Both the position numbers and the translations under genes were made by a program. A stretch of 64,000 nucleotides of DNA from Mannheimia varigena (lineage in GTDB: Bacteria; Pseudomonadota; Gammaproteobacteria; Enterobacterales; Pasteurellaceae), in assembly GCF_013377235.1 (NCBI RefSeq), contig NZ_CP016226.1:124001-188000 (forward strand), given 5' to 3'. Below are positions 1 through 7,776 of the stretch, piece by piece; position 1 is the stretch's first letter, and every line of letters starts with the position of its first letter. The notes under the pieces are model-generated. The model was not told where the DNA came from. It ran no database searches and was given only the letters and a program-made list of their open reading frames with translations.

Positions 1-1
1 T

Positions 2-271
2 GCCATCAAACCTGATGTCTTATTGTTAGACGAGCCTTGCTCGGCATTAGACCCAATTTCTACAATGAAAATTGAAGCCTTGATTACCGAACTCAAGCAA
101 GATTATACTGTGGCTATGGTAACGCATAATATGCAACAAGCCGCACGTTGTTCTGATTACACCGCATTTATGTACTTGGGTGAGCTAGTTGAATTTGGTG
201 AAACGGCACAAATTTTTAGCCAACCGAAAATTCCACGTACGGCAGATTATATTCAGGGCAAAATGGGTTAG
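2..271 (+). CDS. pstB: Phosphate ABC transporter ATPase PstB, 3' part only
   Basis: The window opens inside this gene; the frame is open from base 2 to a TAG at 269-271. The 89 visible residues hold the Walker B segment LLLDEP, the D-loop SALDP and the switch histidine in VTHNM, followed by a C-terminus ending DYIQGKMG, which resembles the usual PstB ending. PstB is the cytoplasmic ATPase that powers PstSCAB phosphate uptake. The downstream phoB-phoR pair supports PstB over other ABC ATPases. The start and Walker A lie outside the window. Confidence 0.9.
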   Translation, partial: AIKPDVLLLDEPCSALDPISTMKIEALITELKQDYTVAMVTHNMQQAARCSDYTAFMYLGELVEFGETAQIFSQPKIPRTADYIQGKMG

Positions 272-283
272 TTAATTCAATTA

Positions 284-311
284 ATGCAGTGTTAATAGCT
301 TTTCACTGCAT
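284..311 (+). promoter_or_regulatory. Hairpin between pstB and phoB (possible attenuator)
   Basis: ATGCAGTG (284-291) and CACTGCAT (304-311) form an 8-bp perfect stem with a 12-nt loop. The following bases (TTCTTCTATT) are only moderately T-rich. It may partly terminate or process the pst transcript before phoB. I see no separate strong phoB promoter in this 61-nt gap, so phoBR is probably at least partly co-transcribed with pst. Confidence 0.45.
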
Positions 312-332
312 TTCTTCTATTGGAGGACGAGT

Positions 333-1025
333 ATGAACAGACGCATTTTAGTGGTAGAAGATGAACGTGGCATTCGTGAGATGATTAGCCTTTTTCTAAT
401 GCAGCATCAATACGATATTATTGAAGCAGAAGATTACCAAAGTGCAGTGAAAAAACTTGCTGAAAAGCCACAATTGGTTTTATTAGATTGGATGCTACCC
501 GGGCGTTCAGGCGTGCAACTCATTGAATATATGAAAAAGCATGAAGAAACTGCCCAAATTCCGGTGATTATGCTCACTGCTCGTAGTGCAGAAGAAGATT
601 GTATTACCTGCTTAAATGCAGGGGCAGATGATTATGTTATCAAGCCATTTTCTCCAAAAGTCTTAATCGCCCGTATTGAAGCCGTTTGGCGAAGAATTTA
701 CGAGCAAACCTCACAAATTATTCAATTTAATGATTTGATCTTAGATGAAAATGCAAAACGAGTGTTTTATCAGTCTGAACAAATCCAACTAAGTCATACC
801 GAATTTAAATTACTCCACTTTTTTATGACACACCCGGAAAAAGTTTACTCTCGAGAGCAATTATTAAATCGAATTTGGGGTGATGACTTAGAAGTAGAAG
901 ACAGAACGGTAGATAGCTATATCCGCCGCTTACGCCGCAGCCTTGAACCTTACCAATGTGATAGTTATTTGCAAACGGTAAGAGGAAGTGGCTATCGTTT
1001 TTCACTGCATATTCAAGGTGAATGA
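333..1025 (+). CDS. phoB: Phosphate regulon response regulator PhoB
   Basis: OmpR/PhoB-family response regulator of 230 residues, about the usual 229. The receiver domain (about residues 1-120) has the acidic pair E9-D10-E11 and the phospho-acceptor D52 in LLDWMLPG. The winged-helix DNA-binding domain (about 130-225) carries TEFKLLHFFMTHPEKVYSREQLL and RTVDSYIRRLRR-type segments. GGAGG lies just upstream of the ATG. When phosphorylated by PhoR, this family activates Pho-box promoters for phosphate scavenging. The stop overlaps the phoR start (ATGA), which implies translational coupling, and pstB lies directly upstream. Confidence 0.97.
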   Translation: MNRRILVVEDERGIREMISLFLMQHQYDIIEAEDYQSAVKKLAEKPQLVLLDWMLPGRSGVQLIEYMKKHEETAQIPVIMLTARSAEEDCITCLNAGADDYVIKPFSPKVLIARIEAVWRRIYEQTSQIIQFNDLILDENAKRVFYQSEQIQLSHTEFKLLHFFMTHPEKVYSREQLLNRIWGDDLEVEDRTVDSYIRRLRRSLEPYQCDSYLQTVRGSGYRFSLHIQGE

Positions 1026-2281
1026 TGAAAAAATTACTTAACTTTTTAGCAGAATTGATTTTATCAATTACATTAGCTTTTACGTTTAGCCTATTTGCAC
1101 TTGATTTTATGAGTTGGTTGGCAGTTATTGCTATTGGAGTAATTGTTTGGCATCACATCATAGAATATCGATTACTACAGCGCTTAAAGCCGCAAAATAA
1201 GAAAGAGATTGAATTACTTAATTTAGAAAATTTTTCACAAACAATGGCGGATTATCGCCAGAAAAATAAAAAAGAGAAATTTGAGAATTTACGCCTACTC
1301 TCCAAGTTAAATAAGAATATTCAGTATTTACCTGATGCGACAATTATTTGCCAAGATAATGGAGATATTCTCTGGTGTAATCAAATGGCACAAAAAATGT
1401 TTGATTTTTATTGGCACAAAAAAACGCAAAAAAATATTCTCAATGTAATTTTTTACAAACAATTTAAGCACTATTTTGTTCAGCCTAGAAAAAGCCGACC
1501 TCTGGTATTACTAACTTATAACGAACGTTATATCGAAATTCATATTCATCAATATGATCCTGAAACCTTGCTGATTATTGGACGTGATATTACAGAAATG
1601 ATAAAACTGTTGCGTTCCAGGCAAACATTTTTAAGTAATATCAACCATGAATTAAGAACGCCGCTTACTGTTCTACAAGGTTATTTGGAAATTTTAGCTG
1701 ATCAGCCGGTGCAAAGTTTACTGCAAGAAAAAGCTATAAAGGCAATGCAAGAGCAGAGCTTGAGAATGACGAATTTATTACAGCAACTGAATATGTTAGC
1801 GAAAATAGAAACTTCATCAAATAAAGAACATCAACTGTTTAATATGTCTATAATGATTCTTTCATTGAAAAAAGACATAGAAATTTTAAATACTTACTCG
1901 CATAAAATTACTTTTGATATTCAACCAAATATAGAAATATTCGGCAATGAACATCAGCTGCATAGTGTAGTATCTAACTTAATTTATAACTCAATTAAGC
2001 ATTCGGGGCAGGAATGTCATATTGAGATTAGTTGGAAACCGTGCGAACAAGGAATGAAATTTGAGGTAAAAGATGATGGCATCGGCATTCCTGAAATCCA
2101 CTTACCACATTTAACCGAACGTTTTTATCGAGTTGATGAATCTCGAAGTAAGAAAACAGGGGGCAGTGGTTTAGGGCTGGCAATTGTGAAGCACGCATTA
2201 GAGCAACACGGCTCAACACTTAACATTACCAGTAAAGAAGGTGAGGGGAGCAGTTTCTCTTTTGTACTGAAATCAGCCTGA
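1022..2281 (+). CDS. phoR: Phosphate regulon sensor histidine kinase PhoR
   Basis: Membrane histidine kinase of 419 residues. Two hydrophobic N-terminal segments (about 5-45) leave almost no periplasmic loop, as expected for PhoR, which senses through the Pst complex. A PAS-like region (about 95-195) precedes the H-box NHELRTPLTVLQGYLEIL with phospho-acceptor H209. The ATPase domain has the N-box NLIYNSIKHS, DDGIGI, RFYRVDESRS and GGSGLGLAI. The start overlaps the phoB stop by 4 nt; a second ATG at 1025 is also possible. The convergent gloB ends 15 nt downstream. Confidence 0.96.
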   Translation: MMKKLLNFLAELILSITLAFTFSLFALDFMSWLAVIAIGVIVWHHIIEYRLLQRLKPQNKKEIELLNLENFSQTMADYRQKNKKEKFENLRLLSKLNKNIQYLPDATIICQDNGDILWCNQMAQKMFDFYWHKKTQKNILNVIFYKQFKHYFVQPRKSRPLVLLTYNERYIEIHIHQYDPETLLIIGRDITEMIKLLRSRQTFLSNINHELRTPLTVLQGYLEILADQPVQSLLQEKAIKAMQEQSLRMTNLLQQLNMLAKIETSSNKEHQLFNMSIMILSLKKDIEILNTYSHKITFDIQPNIEIFGNEHQLHSVVSNLIYNSIKHSGQECHIEISWKPCEQGMKFEVKDDGIGIPEIHLPHLTERFYRVDESRSKKTGGSGLGLAIVKHALEQHGSTLNITSKEGEGSSFSFVLKSA

Positions 2282-2295
2282 TGCTCCCATCATTG

Positions 2296-3003
2296 TTAGA
2301 AATTATCTTTCTTTTTGCGAAGTGCAATAAATTCGTCTAAATCGATCGCTTGCATAAACGGATTTACTTGCATTTCAAGCCCAATGGTGGTCGGTAATGT
2401 TGGTTTATTTTGCGAGCGTAAAATATCAACCTGTTCTTGATATTCTGCGAGAGTGCAATTTACGGGCAATACAGCCTCGGCAAATTTTAGATTGCTCTTA
2501 GTGTATTCGTGAGCAGGGTAGACTTTAACCGAATTAGGCAATTTTTTAAAACGTTGCAATGCTTCAAATTGCGCTCGGTAATCACCTGTGAAAACACGTC
2601 CGCAACCGCCTGAAAATAACGCATCGCCGCAAAATAGATAATCATAACCAAACAAATAACTAATATGCCCTGCGGTATGTCCTGCACTTTCAATAATTTT
2701 TACATCGTAATCAAACAGTTTAATATGTTGTTCTGGCGACACAATCACATTGGCAAATTCAGCCACTTCTTGCGGGCCATAAACTGGAAGATTCGGATAG
2801 TTTTCCATAATGCTAGTCACTCCATCTGTGTGGTCGTGATGATTATGAGTGAGCAAGATAGCGGTCAAATTTAATGCATTTTTTGTAATAAAGTCTAATA
2901 CAGGCTGATGTTCTGACGGATCAACAATAATCACATCTTGTTCTTTACGAATTACCCAAATATAGTTATCGCTTAATGCCGGAATGGGAATGATCTGGAG
3001 CAT
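2296..3003 (-). CDS. gloB: Hydroxyacylglutathione hydrolase (glyoxalase II)
   Basis: Metallo-beta-lactamase-fold enzyme of 235 residues that hydrolyses S-lactoylglutathione to lactate and glutathione, the second step of methylglyoxal detoxification in the cytoplasm. The metal-site motif THNHHDHTDG is present (H53, H55, D57, H58), with further ligands H109 (SAGHTAG), D127 (FCGDALF) and H165 (PAHEYT). The N-terminus MLQIIPIPALSDNYIW is typical. It is slightly shorter than E. coli GloB (251). It stands alone on the minus strand, next to the SRP RNA gene. Confidence 0.95.
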   Translation of the reverse strand: MLQIIPIPALSDNYIWVIRKEQDVIIVDPSEHQPVLDFITKNALNLTAILLTHNHHDHTDGVTSIMENYPNLPVYGPQEVAEFANVIVSPEQHIKLFDYDVKIIESAGHTAGHISYLFGYDYLFCGDALFSGGCGRVFTGDYRAQFEALQRFKKLPNSVKVYPAHEYTKSNLKFAEAVLPVNCTLAEYQEQVDILRSQNKPTLPTTIGLEMQVNPFMQAIDLDEFIALRKKKDNF

Positions 3004-3035
3004 AGGATTCTCCTGATGATATAGGTTAGATAAAA

Positions 3036-3147
3036 GGGTGGGGCGTTACCAGCGACCCTCGGCACACAGAAATTTCAACCCAGACTGCTTTCTTCCGAAC
3101 CTGATCAAGTAAGCTGAACACCGTTGCGAGGAACCAATAACGCCCCA
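3036..3147 (-). ncRNA. ffs: 4.5S RNA (bacterial SRP RNA)
   Basis: On the minus strand this reads as a ~110-nt RNA whose ends pair (GGGGCGTTA with TAACGCCCC). The apical part carries the SRP RNA domain IV signature CAGGTTCGGAAGAAAGCAG, matching the CAGGTCCGGAAGGAAGCAG of E. coli 4.5S RNA, including the GGAA tetraloop and the asymmetric Ffh-binding loop. The RNA binds Ffh and targets membrane proteins co-translationally. The ends are estimated from the terminal stem. A run of T on the minus strand (from AAAA at 3032-3035) follows the 3' end. Confidence 0.93.
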
Positions 3148-3216
3148 TTGAATTACGCTCATTGCGTAAGGCTTTCTATTATAGATAAATTTAAAAATAA
3201 GACAAGGCAGAATTTT

Positions 3217-3274
3217 ACAAGCGGTTATTTTCTGATAGAAATTTGCAAATTTCTATGAAAATTCGACCGCTTGT
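3217..3274. terminator. Inverted uptake-signal pair, probable ispF terminator
   Basis: A forward uptake signal core (ACAAGCGGT at 3217-3225) faces an inverted one (ACCGCTTGT at 3266-3274). The centre is a perfect 22-bp palindrome (3234-3255, centred on TTGCAA). The pair can fold into a long hairpin directly downstream of ispF on the minus strand, so it probably serves as both terminator and DNA uptake signal. The terminator role is inference. Confidence 0.7.
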
Positions 3275-3279
3275 AACTT

Positions 3280-3756
3280 TTATACTTTTAATAATAATGC
3301 CACCGCTTCACAAGCAATGCCTTCTCCACGCCCAGTAAAGCCTAACTTTTCCGTTGTTGTGGCTTTCACATTTACTTGGGAAATATCGCATTTCAAATCA
3401 TCAGCAATGGTTTGACGCATTTTATCGATATGCGGACGCATTTTGGGAGCTTGAGCGATAATGGTTACATCAACATTACCAACTTTATATCCTTGTTCTT
3501 GCACTTGGCGATAGGCTTCAATTAATAAACCTCGACTATCAGCATTTTTATATTGCATATCGGTATCCGGGAAAAGTTTGCCAATATCGCCTAATGCAAC
3601 TGCACCGAGTAACGCATCAGTTAGAGCGTGAAGGGCAACATCGCCATCACTATGAGCAATAAAACCTGTGTGGTAAGGTACCTCAACGCCTGCAATAATA
3701 AGCGGTCGGTCTTCGCCAAAGGCGTGAACGTCAAAACCGTGTCCAATACGAATCAT
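3280..3756 (-). CDS. ispF: 2-C-methyl-D-erythritol 2,4-cyclodiphosphate synthase
   Basis: MEP-pathway enzyme of isoprenoid synthesis, 158 residues (E. coli 159). It converts CDP-methylerythritol 2-phosphate to the cyclodiphosphate, releasing CMP. The N-terminus MIRIGHGFDVHAF supplies zinc ligands D9 and H11, with H43 in HSDGDVALHAL; the C-terminal ATTTEKLGFTGRGEGIACEA is characteristic. It is separated from ispD upstream by only 3 nt, so the two are co-transcribed and probably coupled. Confidence 0.97.
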   Translation of the reverse strand: MIRIGHGFDVHAFGEDRPLIIAGVEVPYHTGFIAHSDGDVALHALTDALLGAVALGDIGKLFPDTDMQYKNADSRGLLIEAYRQVQEQGYKVGNVDVTIIAQAPKMRPHIDKMRQTIADDLKCDISQVNVKATTTEKLGFTGRGEGIACEAVALLLKV

Positions 3757-3759
3757 ATA

Positions 3760-4443
3760 TTATTTCTCCAAATGATGAGAGAGGTAAAACTCTGCTAAGG
3801 CTAAATCTTCTGGGCGGGTAATTTTGATATTATCGCTTCTGCCGGCAATAAGTTGTGGTTGGTAACCACTTAGCTCCATAGCAGAGGCTTCATCGGTTAC
3901 AATTTGCCCTTTATTAAAGGCTGTTTCTAACGCAGTTTTTAGCCTCTTAGCAGGAAAAAATTGTGGCGTTAAAGCGTGCCATAAGGTTGAGCGATCTTCT
4001 GTATGCAAAATTTGTGTGCCGTTGGCTCGCTTCATTGTATCAATAGCCGGGGTGGCTAAAATTCCCCCTTGATCATCTTTAATTTGCAAAAGTTTGTCTA
4101 AATCTGACCGCTTGAGACAAGGGCGAGCAGCATCGTGAACTAACGCCCAAGCATTTTCATCTTCGATTACGTTTAATGCATTGAATACGGAGTCCGCTCG
4201 GGTTTCACCGCCAAAGACGATTTGCACTTTATCACTTTTCAGTAGAGCAATTTCGGTATAGAAAGGATCATCTTTTGCGACTGCCACAACTACTTTGGTT
4301 ATTTTAGGGTGATCAAGAAAAAGGGAAACTGTATGCTCTAAAATAGTTTTCCCTTTTAATTTTAAATATTGTTTTGGTTTGTCTGCCTGCATTCGGCTAC
4401 CAATACCTGAGGCAGGAATAACTACAAAAATTTTTCTCGTCAT
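3760..4443 (-). CDS. ispD: 2-C-methyl-D-erythritol 4-phosphate cytidylyltransferase
   Basis: Nucleotidyltransferase of the MEP pathway, 227 residues (E. coli 236). It transfers CMP from CTP to methylerythritol 4-phosphate. The N-terminal nucleotide-binding signature PASGIGSRMQADKPKQYL is present, as are VHDAARPC and the late KITRPEDLALAEF. It lies between ftsB (8 nt upstream) and ispF, the ftsB-ispD-ispF order common in gammaproteobacteria. Confidence 0.96.
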   Translation of the reverse strand: MTRKIFVVIPASGIGSRMQADKPKQYLKLKGKTILEHTVSLFLDHPKITKVVVAVAKDDPFYTEIALLKSDKVQIVFGGETRADSVFNALNVIEDENAWALVHDAARPCLKRSDLDKLLQIKDDQGGILATPAIDTMKRANGTQILHTEDRSTLWHALTPQFFPAKRLKTALETAFNKGQIVTDEASAMELSGYQPQLIAGRSDNIKITRPEDLALAEFYLSHHLEK

Positions 4444-4451
4444 AAAGGCTT

Positions 4452-4730
4452 TTATTTATTTTTCGGTACAATACGGTAGAACATTTCATTCTCTTTTACC
4501 ATTTCACGTTCAAGTCTGGCACGTTCTTCAAGAGCATCTACCCCATTTTTTAAGTCGTGAATTTCTGCTTCAATCAGCTTATTTCGAGCAACTAGTTTGG
4601 CATTTTCTTCTTTTAACATTGCCACTTCTTCTTGGACTTCTTGGTAATCAGTCCAACCGTTTTTGCCAAACCAGAAGCTGTACTGAAAAATACAGAATAA
4701 TAAGGCAAAAAATATAATTAATAGACGCAT
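4452..4730 (-). CDS. ftsB: Cell division protein FtsB
   Basis: Small bitopic inner-membrane divisome protein, 92 residues (E. coli 103). One transmembrane segment (about 3-20, rich in Leu, Ile and Phe) is followed by FWFGKNGWTDYQEV and a periplasmic leucine-zipper-like coiled coil (about 30-70, with EVAMLKEENAKLVARNKLI). FtsB forms the FtsQLB complex that triggers septal peptidoglycan synthesis. It is the first gene of the ftsB-ispD-ispF group. Confidence 0.93.
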   Translation of the reverse strand: MRLLIIFFALLFCIFQYSFWFGKNGWTDYQEVQEEVAMLKEENAKLVARNKLIEAEIHDLKNGVDALEERARLEREMVKENEMFYRIVPKNK

Positions 4731-4990
4731 TTATTTTTCTCTTTATTAAAATGAATCGACACAAGCGGTCGGAGGTCGGATTTTACCTTGAATTTGCAAA
4801 AAATCCAAACAAAGGAGTTCTGCACATAGGTTTAAGTCAAGTGTAAGTTTTGATATAAAACAATATCCGTCCATCTTTTTGAAATTTTTTTCAACAAATT
4901 TTCAAAAATTTGAAGTATGTAACATTTTTTTTATTTCATTTCAGTATAATAAGCACAGTTTAATTTTATAACTATTATGAGGTAACCACT
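4731..4990 (+). promoter_or_regulatory. ftsB/pckA divergent intergenic region with pckA promoter
   Basis: This 260-nt AT-rich gap separates divergent genes. It holds an uptake signal core at 4761-4769 and, on the plus strand, a good -10 TATAAT at 4945-4950 with no convincing -35 at 17 nt. A weak -35 would fit an activator-dependent gluconeogenic promoter. GAGG at 4980-4983 is the pckA ribosome binding site. I could not identify a clear CRP or Cra site by eye. Confidence 0.5.
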
Positions 4991-6598
4991 ATGTTAAATC
5001 GTATTGAACAAGAACTTGCAGACTTAGGCATTACAAATGTAAAAGAAATCGTACGTAATCCTAGCTATGAGCAACTGTTTGAAGAGGAGATGAACCCAAA
5101 TCTTCAAGGTTATGAAAAAGGTGTGTTAACGAACCTAGGGGCTGTGGCGGTTGATACCGGCATTTTCACTGGTCGTTCACCGAAAGACAAATACATCGTG
5201 TTAGATGAAAAAACAAAAGATACTGTTTGGTGGACATCTGATGCGGCTAAAAATGATAACAAGCCGATGAATCAAGCTACATGGCAAAGCCTAAAAGGTT
5301 TAGTGACGGAAGAGCTTTCTAACAAACGTTTGTTTATCATTGATGCCTTCTGTGGAGCAAGCCCAGAACACCGCATTAATGTGCGTATTGTTACGCAAGT
5401 GGCGTGGCAAGCTCACTTTGTGAAAAATATGTTCATTCGCCCAACAGAAGAAGAGTTGAAAGATTTCAAACCTGATTTCGTAGTAATGAATGGTTCTCAA
5501 GTAACTAATTCGAACTGGAAAGAGCAAGGTTTAAATTCTGAAAACTTTGTCGCATTTAATATCACCGAAGGTGTACAAATCATCGGTGGTACTTGGTACG
5601 GCGGTGAGATGAAGAAAGGTTTATTCTCAATGATGAACTACTTCTTACCACTTAAAGGCGTGGCTTCAATGCACTGTTCTGCAAATGTGGGTGAAGAAGG
5701 CGATGTGGCAGTATTCTTTGGTTTATCAGGCACGGGTAAAACCACATTATCAACTGATCCAAAACGTAAATTAATCGGTGATGATGAACACGGTTGGGAC
5801 GAAAACGGCGTATTCAACTACGAAGGCGGTTGCTATGCGAAAACCATCAACCTTTCTATCGAAAACGAGCCGGACATCTACCGTGCAATCCGCCGTGATG
5901 CGTTATTAGAAAATGTGGTCGTGCGTGAAGATGGCACAATCGATTTCGATGATAAATCAAAAACAGAGAATACTCGTGTAAGTTACCCGATTTACCACAT
6001 TGATAACATTGCTGTACCGTCAAAAGCCGGTCACGCGAAAAAAGTGATTTTCTTAACTGCTGATGCGTTCGGTGTATTGCCTCCGGTATCTAAACTTACA
6101 CCAGAGCAAACAAAATACTACTTCTTATCAGGCTTTACTGCGAAATTAGCCGGTACAGAGCGTGGCATTACCGAGCCAACCCCAACATTCTCAGCCTGTT
6201 TCGGTGCAGCATTCTTATCTCTACACCCAACACAATACGCAGAAGTGTTAGTGAAACGTATGGAAGCGGCTGGTGCAGAAGCTTACTTAGTGAATACAGG
6301 TTGGAACGGAACCGGCAAACGTATCTCAATTAAAGATACTCGTGGTATCATCGATGCGATTTTAGATGGCTCAATCGATAAAGCAGAAATGAACAAACTG
6401 CCAATCTTCGATTTAGCAATCCCAACCGCATTACCGGGCGTAGATACAGGCATTTTAGACCCTCGTAATACCTACGCAGATAAAGCACAATGGCAAACTA
6501 AAGCAGAAGATCTTGCGGGCAGATTTGTGAAAAACTTTGAAAAATATGCAACCAATGACGAAGGCAAAGCGTTAATCGCAGCTGGTCCGAAGTTATAA
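4991..6598 (+). CDS. pckA: Phosphoenolpyruvate carboxykinase (ATP)
   Basis: ATP-dependent PEP carboxykinase of 535 residues (E. coli 540), interconverting oxaloacetate + ATP with PEP + CO2 + ADP. The kinase P-loop GLSGTGKTTLS lies at 244-254, the metal-binding LIGDDEHGW follows at about 261-269, and GRSPKDKYIV is near residue 61. In rumen and host-associated Pasteurellaceae this enzyme often runs in the carboxylating direction towards succinate; that role here is inference. Codon use is that of a highly expressed gene. A strong terminator follows. Confidence 0.98.
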   Translation: MLNRIEQELADLGITNVKEIVRNPSYEQLFEEEMNPNLQGYEKGVLTNLGAVAVDTGIFTGRSPKDKYIVLDEKTKDTVWWTSDAAKNDNKPMNQATWQSLKGLVTEELSNKRLFIIDAFCGASPEHRINVRIVTQVAWQAHFVKNMFIRPTEEELKDFKPDFVVMNGSQVTNSNWKEQGLNSENFVAFNITEGVQIIGGTWYGGEMKKGLFSMMNYFLPLKGVASMHCSANVGEEGDVAVFFGLSGTGKTTLSTDPKRKLIGDDEHGWDENGVFNYEGGCYAKTINLSIENEPDIYRAIRRDALLENVVVREDGTIDFDDKSKTENTRVSYPIYHIDNIAVPSKAGHAKKVIFLTADAFGVLPPVSKLTPEQTKYYFLSGFTAKLAGTERGITEPTPTFSACFGAAFLSLHPTQYAEVLVKRMEAAGAEAYLVNTGWNGTGKRISIKDTRGIIDAILDGSIDKAEMNKLPIFDLAIPTALPGVDTGILDPRNTYADKAQWQTKAEDLAGRFVKNFEKYATNDEGKALIAAGPKL

Positions 6599-6639
6599 TT
6601 TGCAATTCTTCGTTATAATATAAATCAAAATTAGAAATT

Positions 6640-6673
6640 AAGGACTAAACCTCAAGGGGTTTAGTCCTTTTGT
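6640..6673 (+). terminator. Rho-independent terminator of pckA
   Basis: AAGGACTAAACC (6640-6651) pairs fully with GGTTTAGTCCTT (6658-6669) across a 6-nt loop, followed by TT and TGTAT. It lies 42 nt after the pckA stop and just ahead of the bioB ribosome binding site. Confidence 0.88.
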
Positions 6674-6692
6674 ATAAAGGAGAAAACACAAT

Positions 6693-7700
6693 ATGACCAC
6701 ATTTCAACTGAGATTGAAAGCCAAAGACGAACTCACACCTCACCCCACGGCACAATATTGGCGAAAATGCCAAGTGGAAGAACTTTTCGATATGCCGTTT
6801 ATGGATTTAGTCTTCAAAGCTGCTCAAATTCATCGTGAGCATTTTGATGCTAACGCCATTCAGCTTTCTACACTGCTTTCGATTAAAACCGGTGGCTGTG
6901 CTGAAGATTGCGAATATTGCCCACAATCTGCCCGCTATGACACCGGCGTGGAAAAACAGGCAATGCTAGACATCGGCACCATTGTAGAAAAAGCCAAAAT
7001 CGCCAAATCACGAGGGGCGAGCCGTTTTTGTATGGGGGCGGCGTGGCGAGGCCCGAAGACGAAAGATATTGAAGTGGTCTCTAAAATTATCAATGAAGTC
7101 AAAGCCTTAGGTTTAGAAACCTGCGGCACATTTGGAATGTTGGAAGAGGGAATGGCGGAAGAGCTAAAAGAGGCTGGGTTGGATTATTACAACCACAATT
7201 TAGACACCGACCCTGAACGCTACAACAAAATCATTCATACTCGCAGCCACGATGACAGAATGGACACGCTAGGCAAAGTTCGCAATGCAGGGCTAAAAGT
7301 CTGTTGCGGTGGTATTGTCGGAATGAACGAAACTCGCCCGGATCGAGCTGGTTTAATAGCAAGCCTTGCTAACCTCGATCCACAACCTGAAAGCGTGCCG
7401 ATTAACCAACTGATTAAAGTAGAAGGCACACCACTTGCCAATGCCGAAGATTTGGATTGGACGGAGTTCGTCCGCACCATTGCGGTGGCAAGAATTACAA
7501 TGCCAAACAGCTTTGTTCGGCTTTCTGCAGGAAGAACCGCAATGCCGGAAGCAATGCAAGCCCTTTGCTTTATGGCTGGAGCGAACTCTATTTTTTATGG
7601 CGATAAATTGCTCACCACAGAAAATCCGGAAGAAGATTATGACCGCAAATTAATGGATAAACTGAATTTGTATCCATTACAGTATGAAGAAAGGAATTGA
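6693..7700 (+). CDS. bioB: Biotin synthase
   Basis: Radical SAM enzyme of 335 residues that inserts sulfur into dethiobiotin to make biotin. The radical SAM cluster cysteines are C69, C73 and C76 in GGCAEDCEYCPQS. Downstream segments CCGGIVGMNE and SVPINQLIKVEGTPL are typical of BioB. AAGGAG precedes the ATG. No other biotin gene is adjacent, which is common in this family, where bio genes are dispersed. Confidence 0.97.
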   Translation: MTTFQLRLKAKDELTPHPTAQYWRKCQVEELFDMPFMDLVFKAAQIHREHFDANAIQLSTLLSIKTGGCAEDCEYCPQSARYDTGVEKQAMLDIGTIVEKAKIAKSRGASRFCMGAAWRGPKTKDIEVVSKIINEVKALGLETCGTFGMLEEGMAEELKEAGLDYYNHNLDTDPERYNKIIHTRSHDDRMDTLGKVRNAGLKVCCGGIVGMNETRPDRAGLIASLANLDPQPESVPINQLIKVEGTPLANAEDLDWTEFVRTIAVARITMPNSFVRLSAGRTAMPEAMQALCFMAGANSIFYGDKLLTTENPEEDYDRKLMDKLNLYPLQYEERN

Positions 7701-7706
7701 GGAATT

Positions 7707-7742
7707 ACAAGCGGTTGAATTCTATTAAAAATTTGCAAATTT
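7707..7742 (+). repeat. Single DNA uptake signal sequence
   Basis: ACAAGCGGTT core followed by the spaced AT-rich blocks ending AAATTTGCAAATTT, the extended Apl-type uptake signal. It sits between convergent bioB and paeA. A short G/C hairpin (GGGCG 7746-7750 with CGCCC 7763-7767) follows and may help terminate either gene. Confidence 0.8.
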
Positions 7743-7776
7743 ATAGGGCGAGTTCTTGTACCCGCCCATTAATTCG

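Noticed and set aside
4379..4717. 112-codon plus-strand ORF opposite ispD and ftsB
   Set aside because: Both strands are open here by chance; ispD and ftsB have clear family motifs, and the opposite frame has none.
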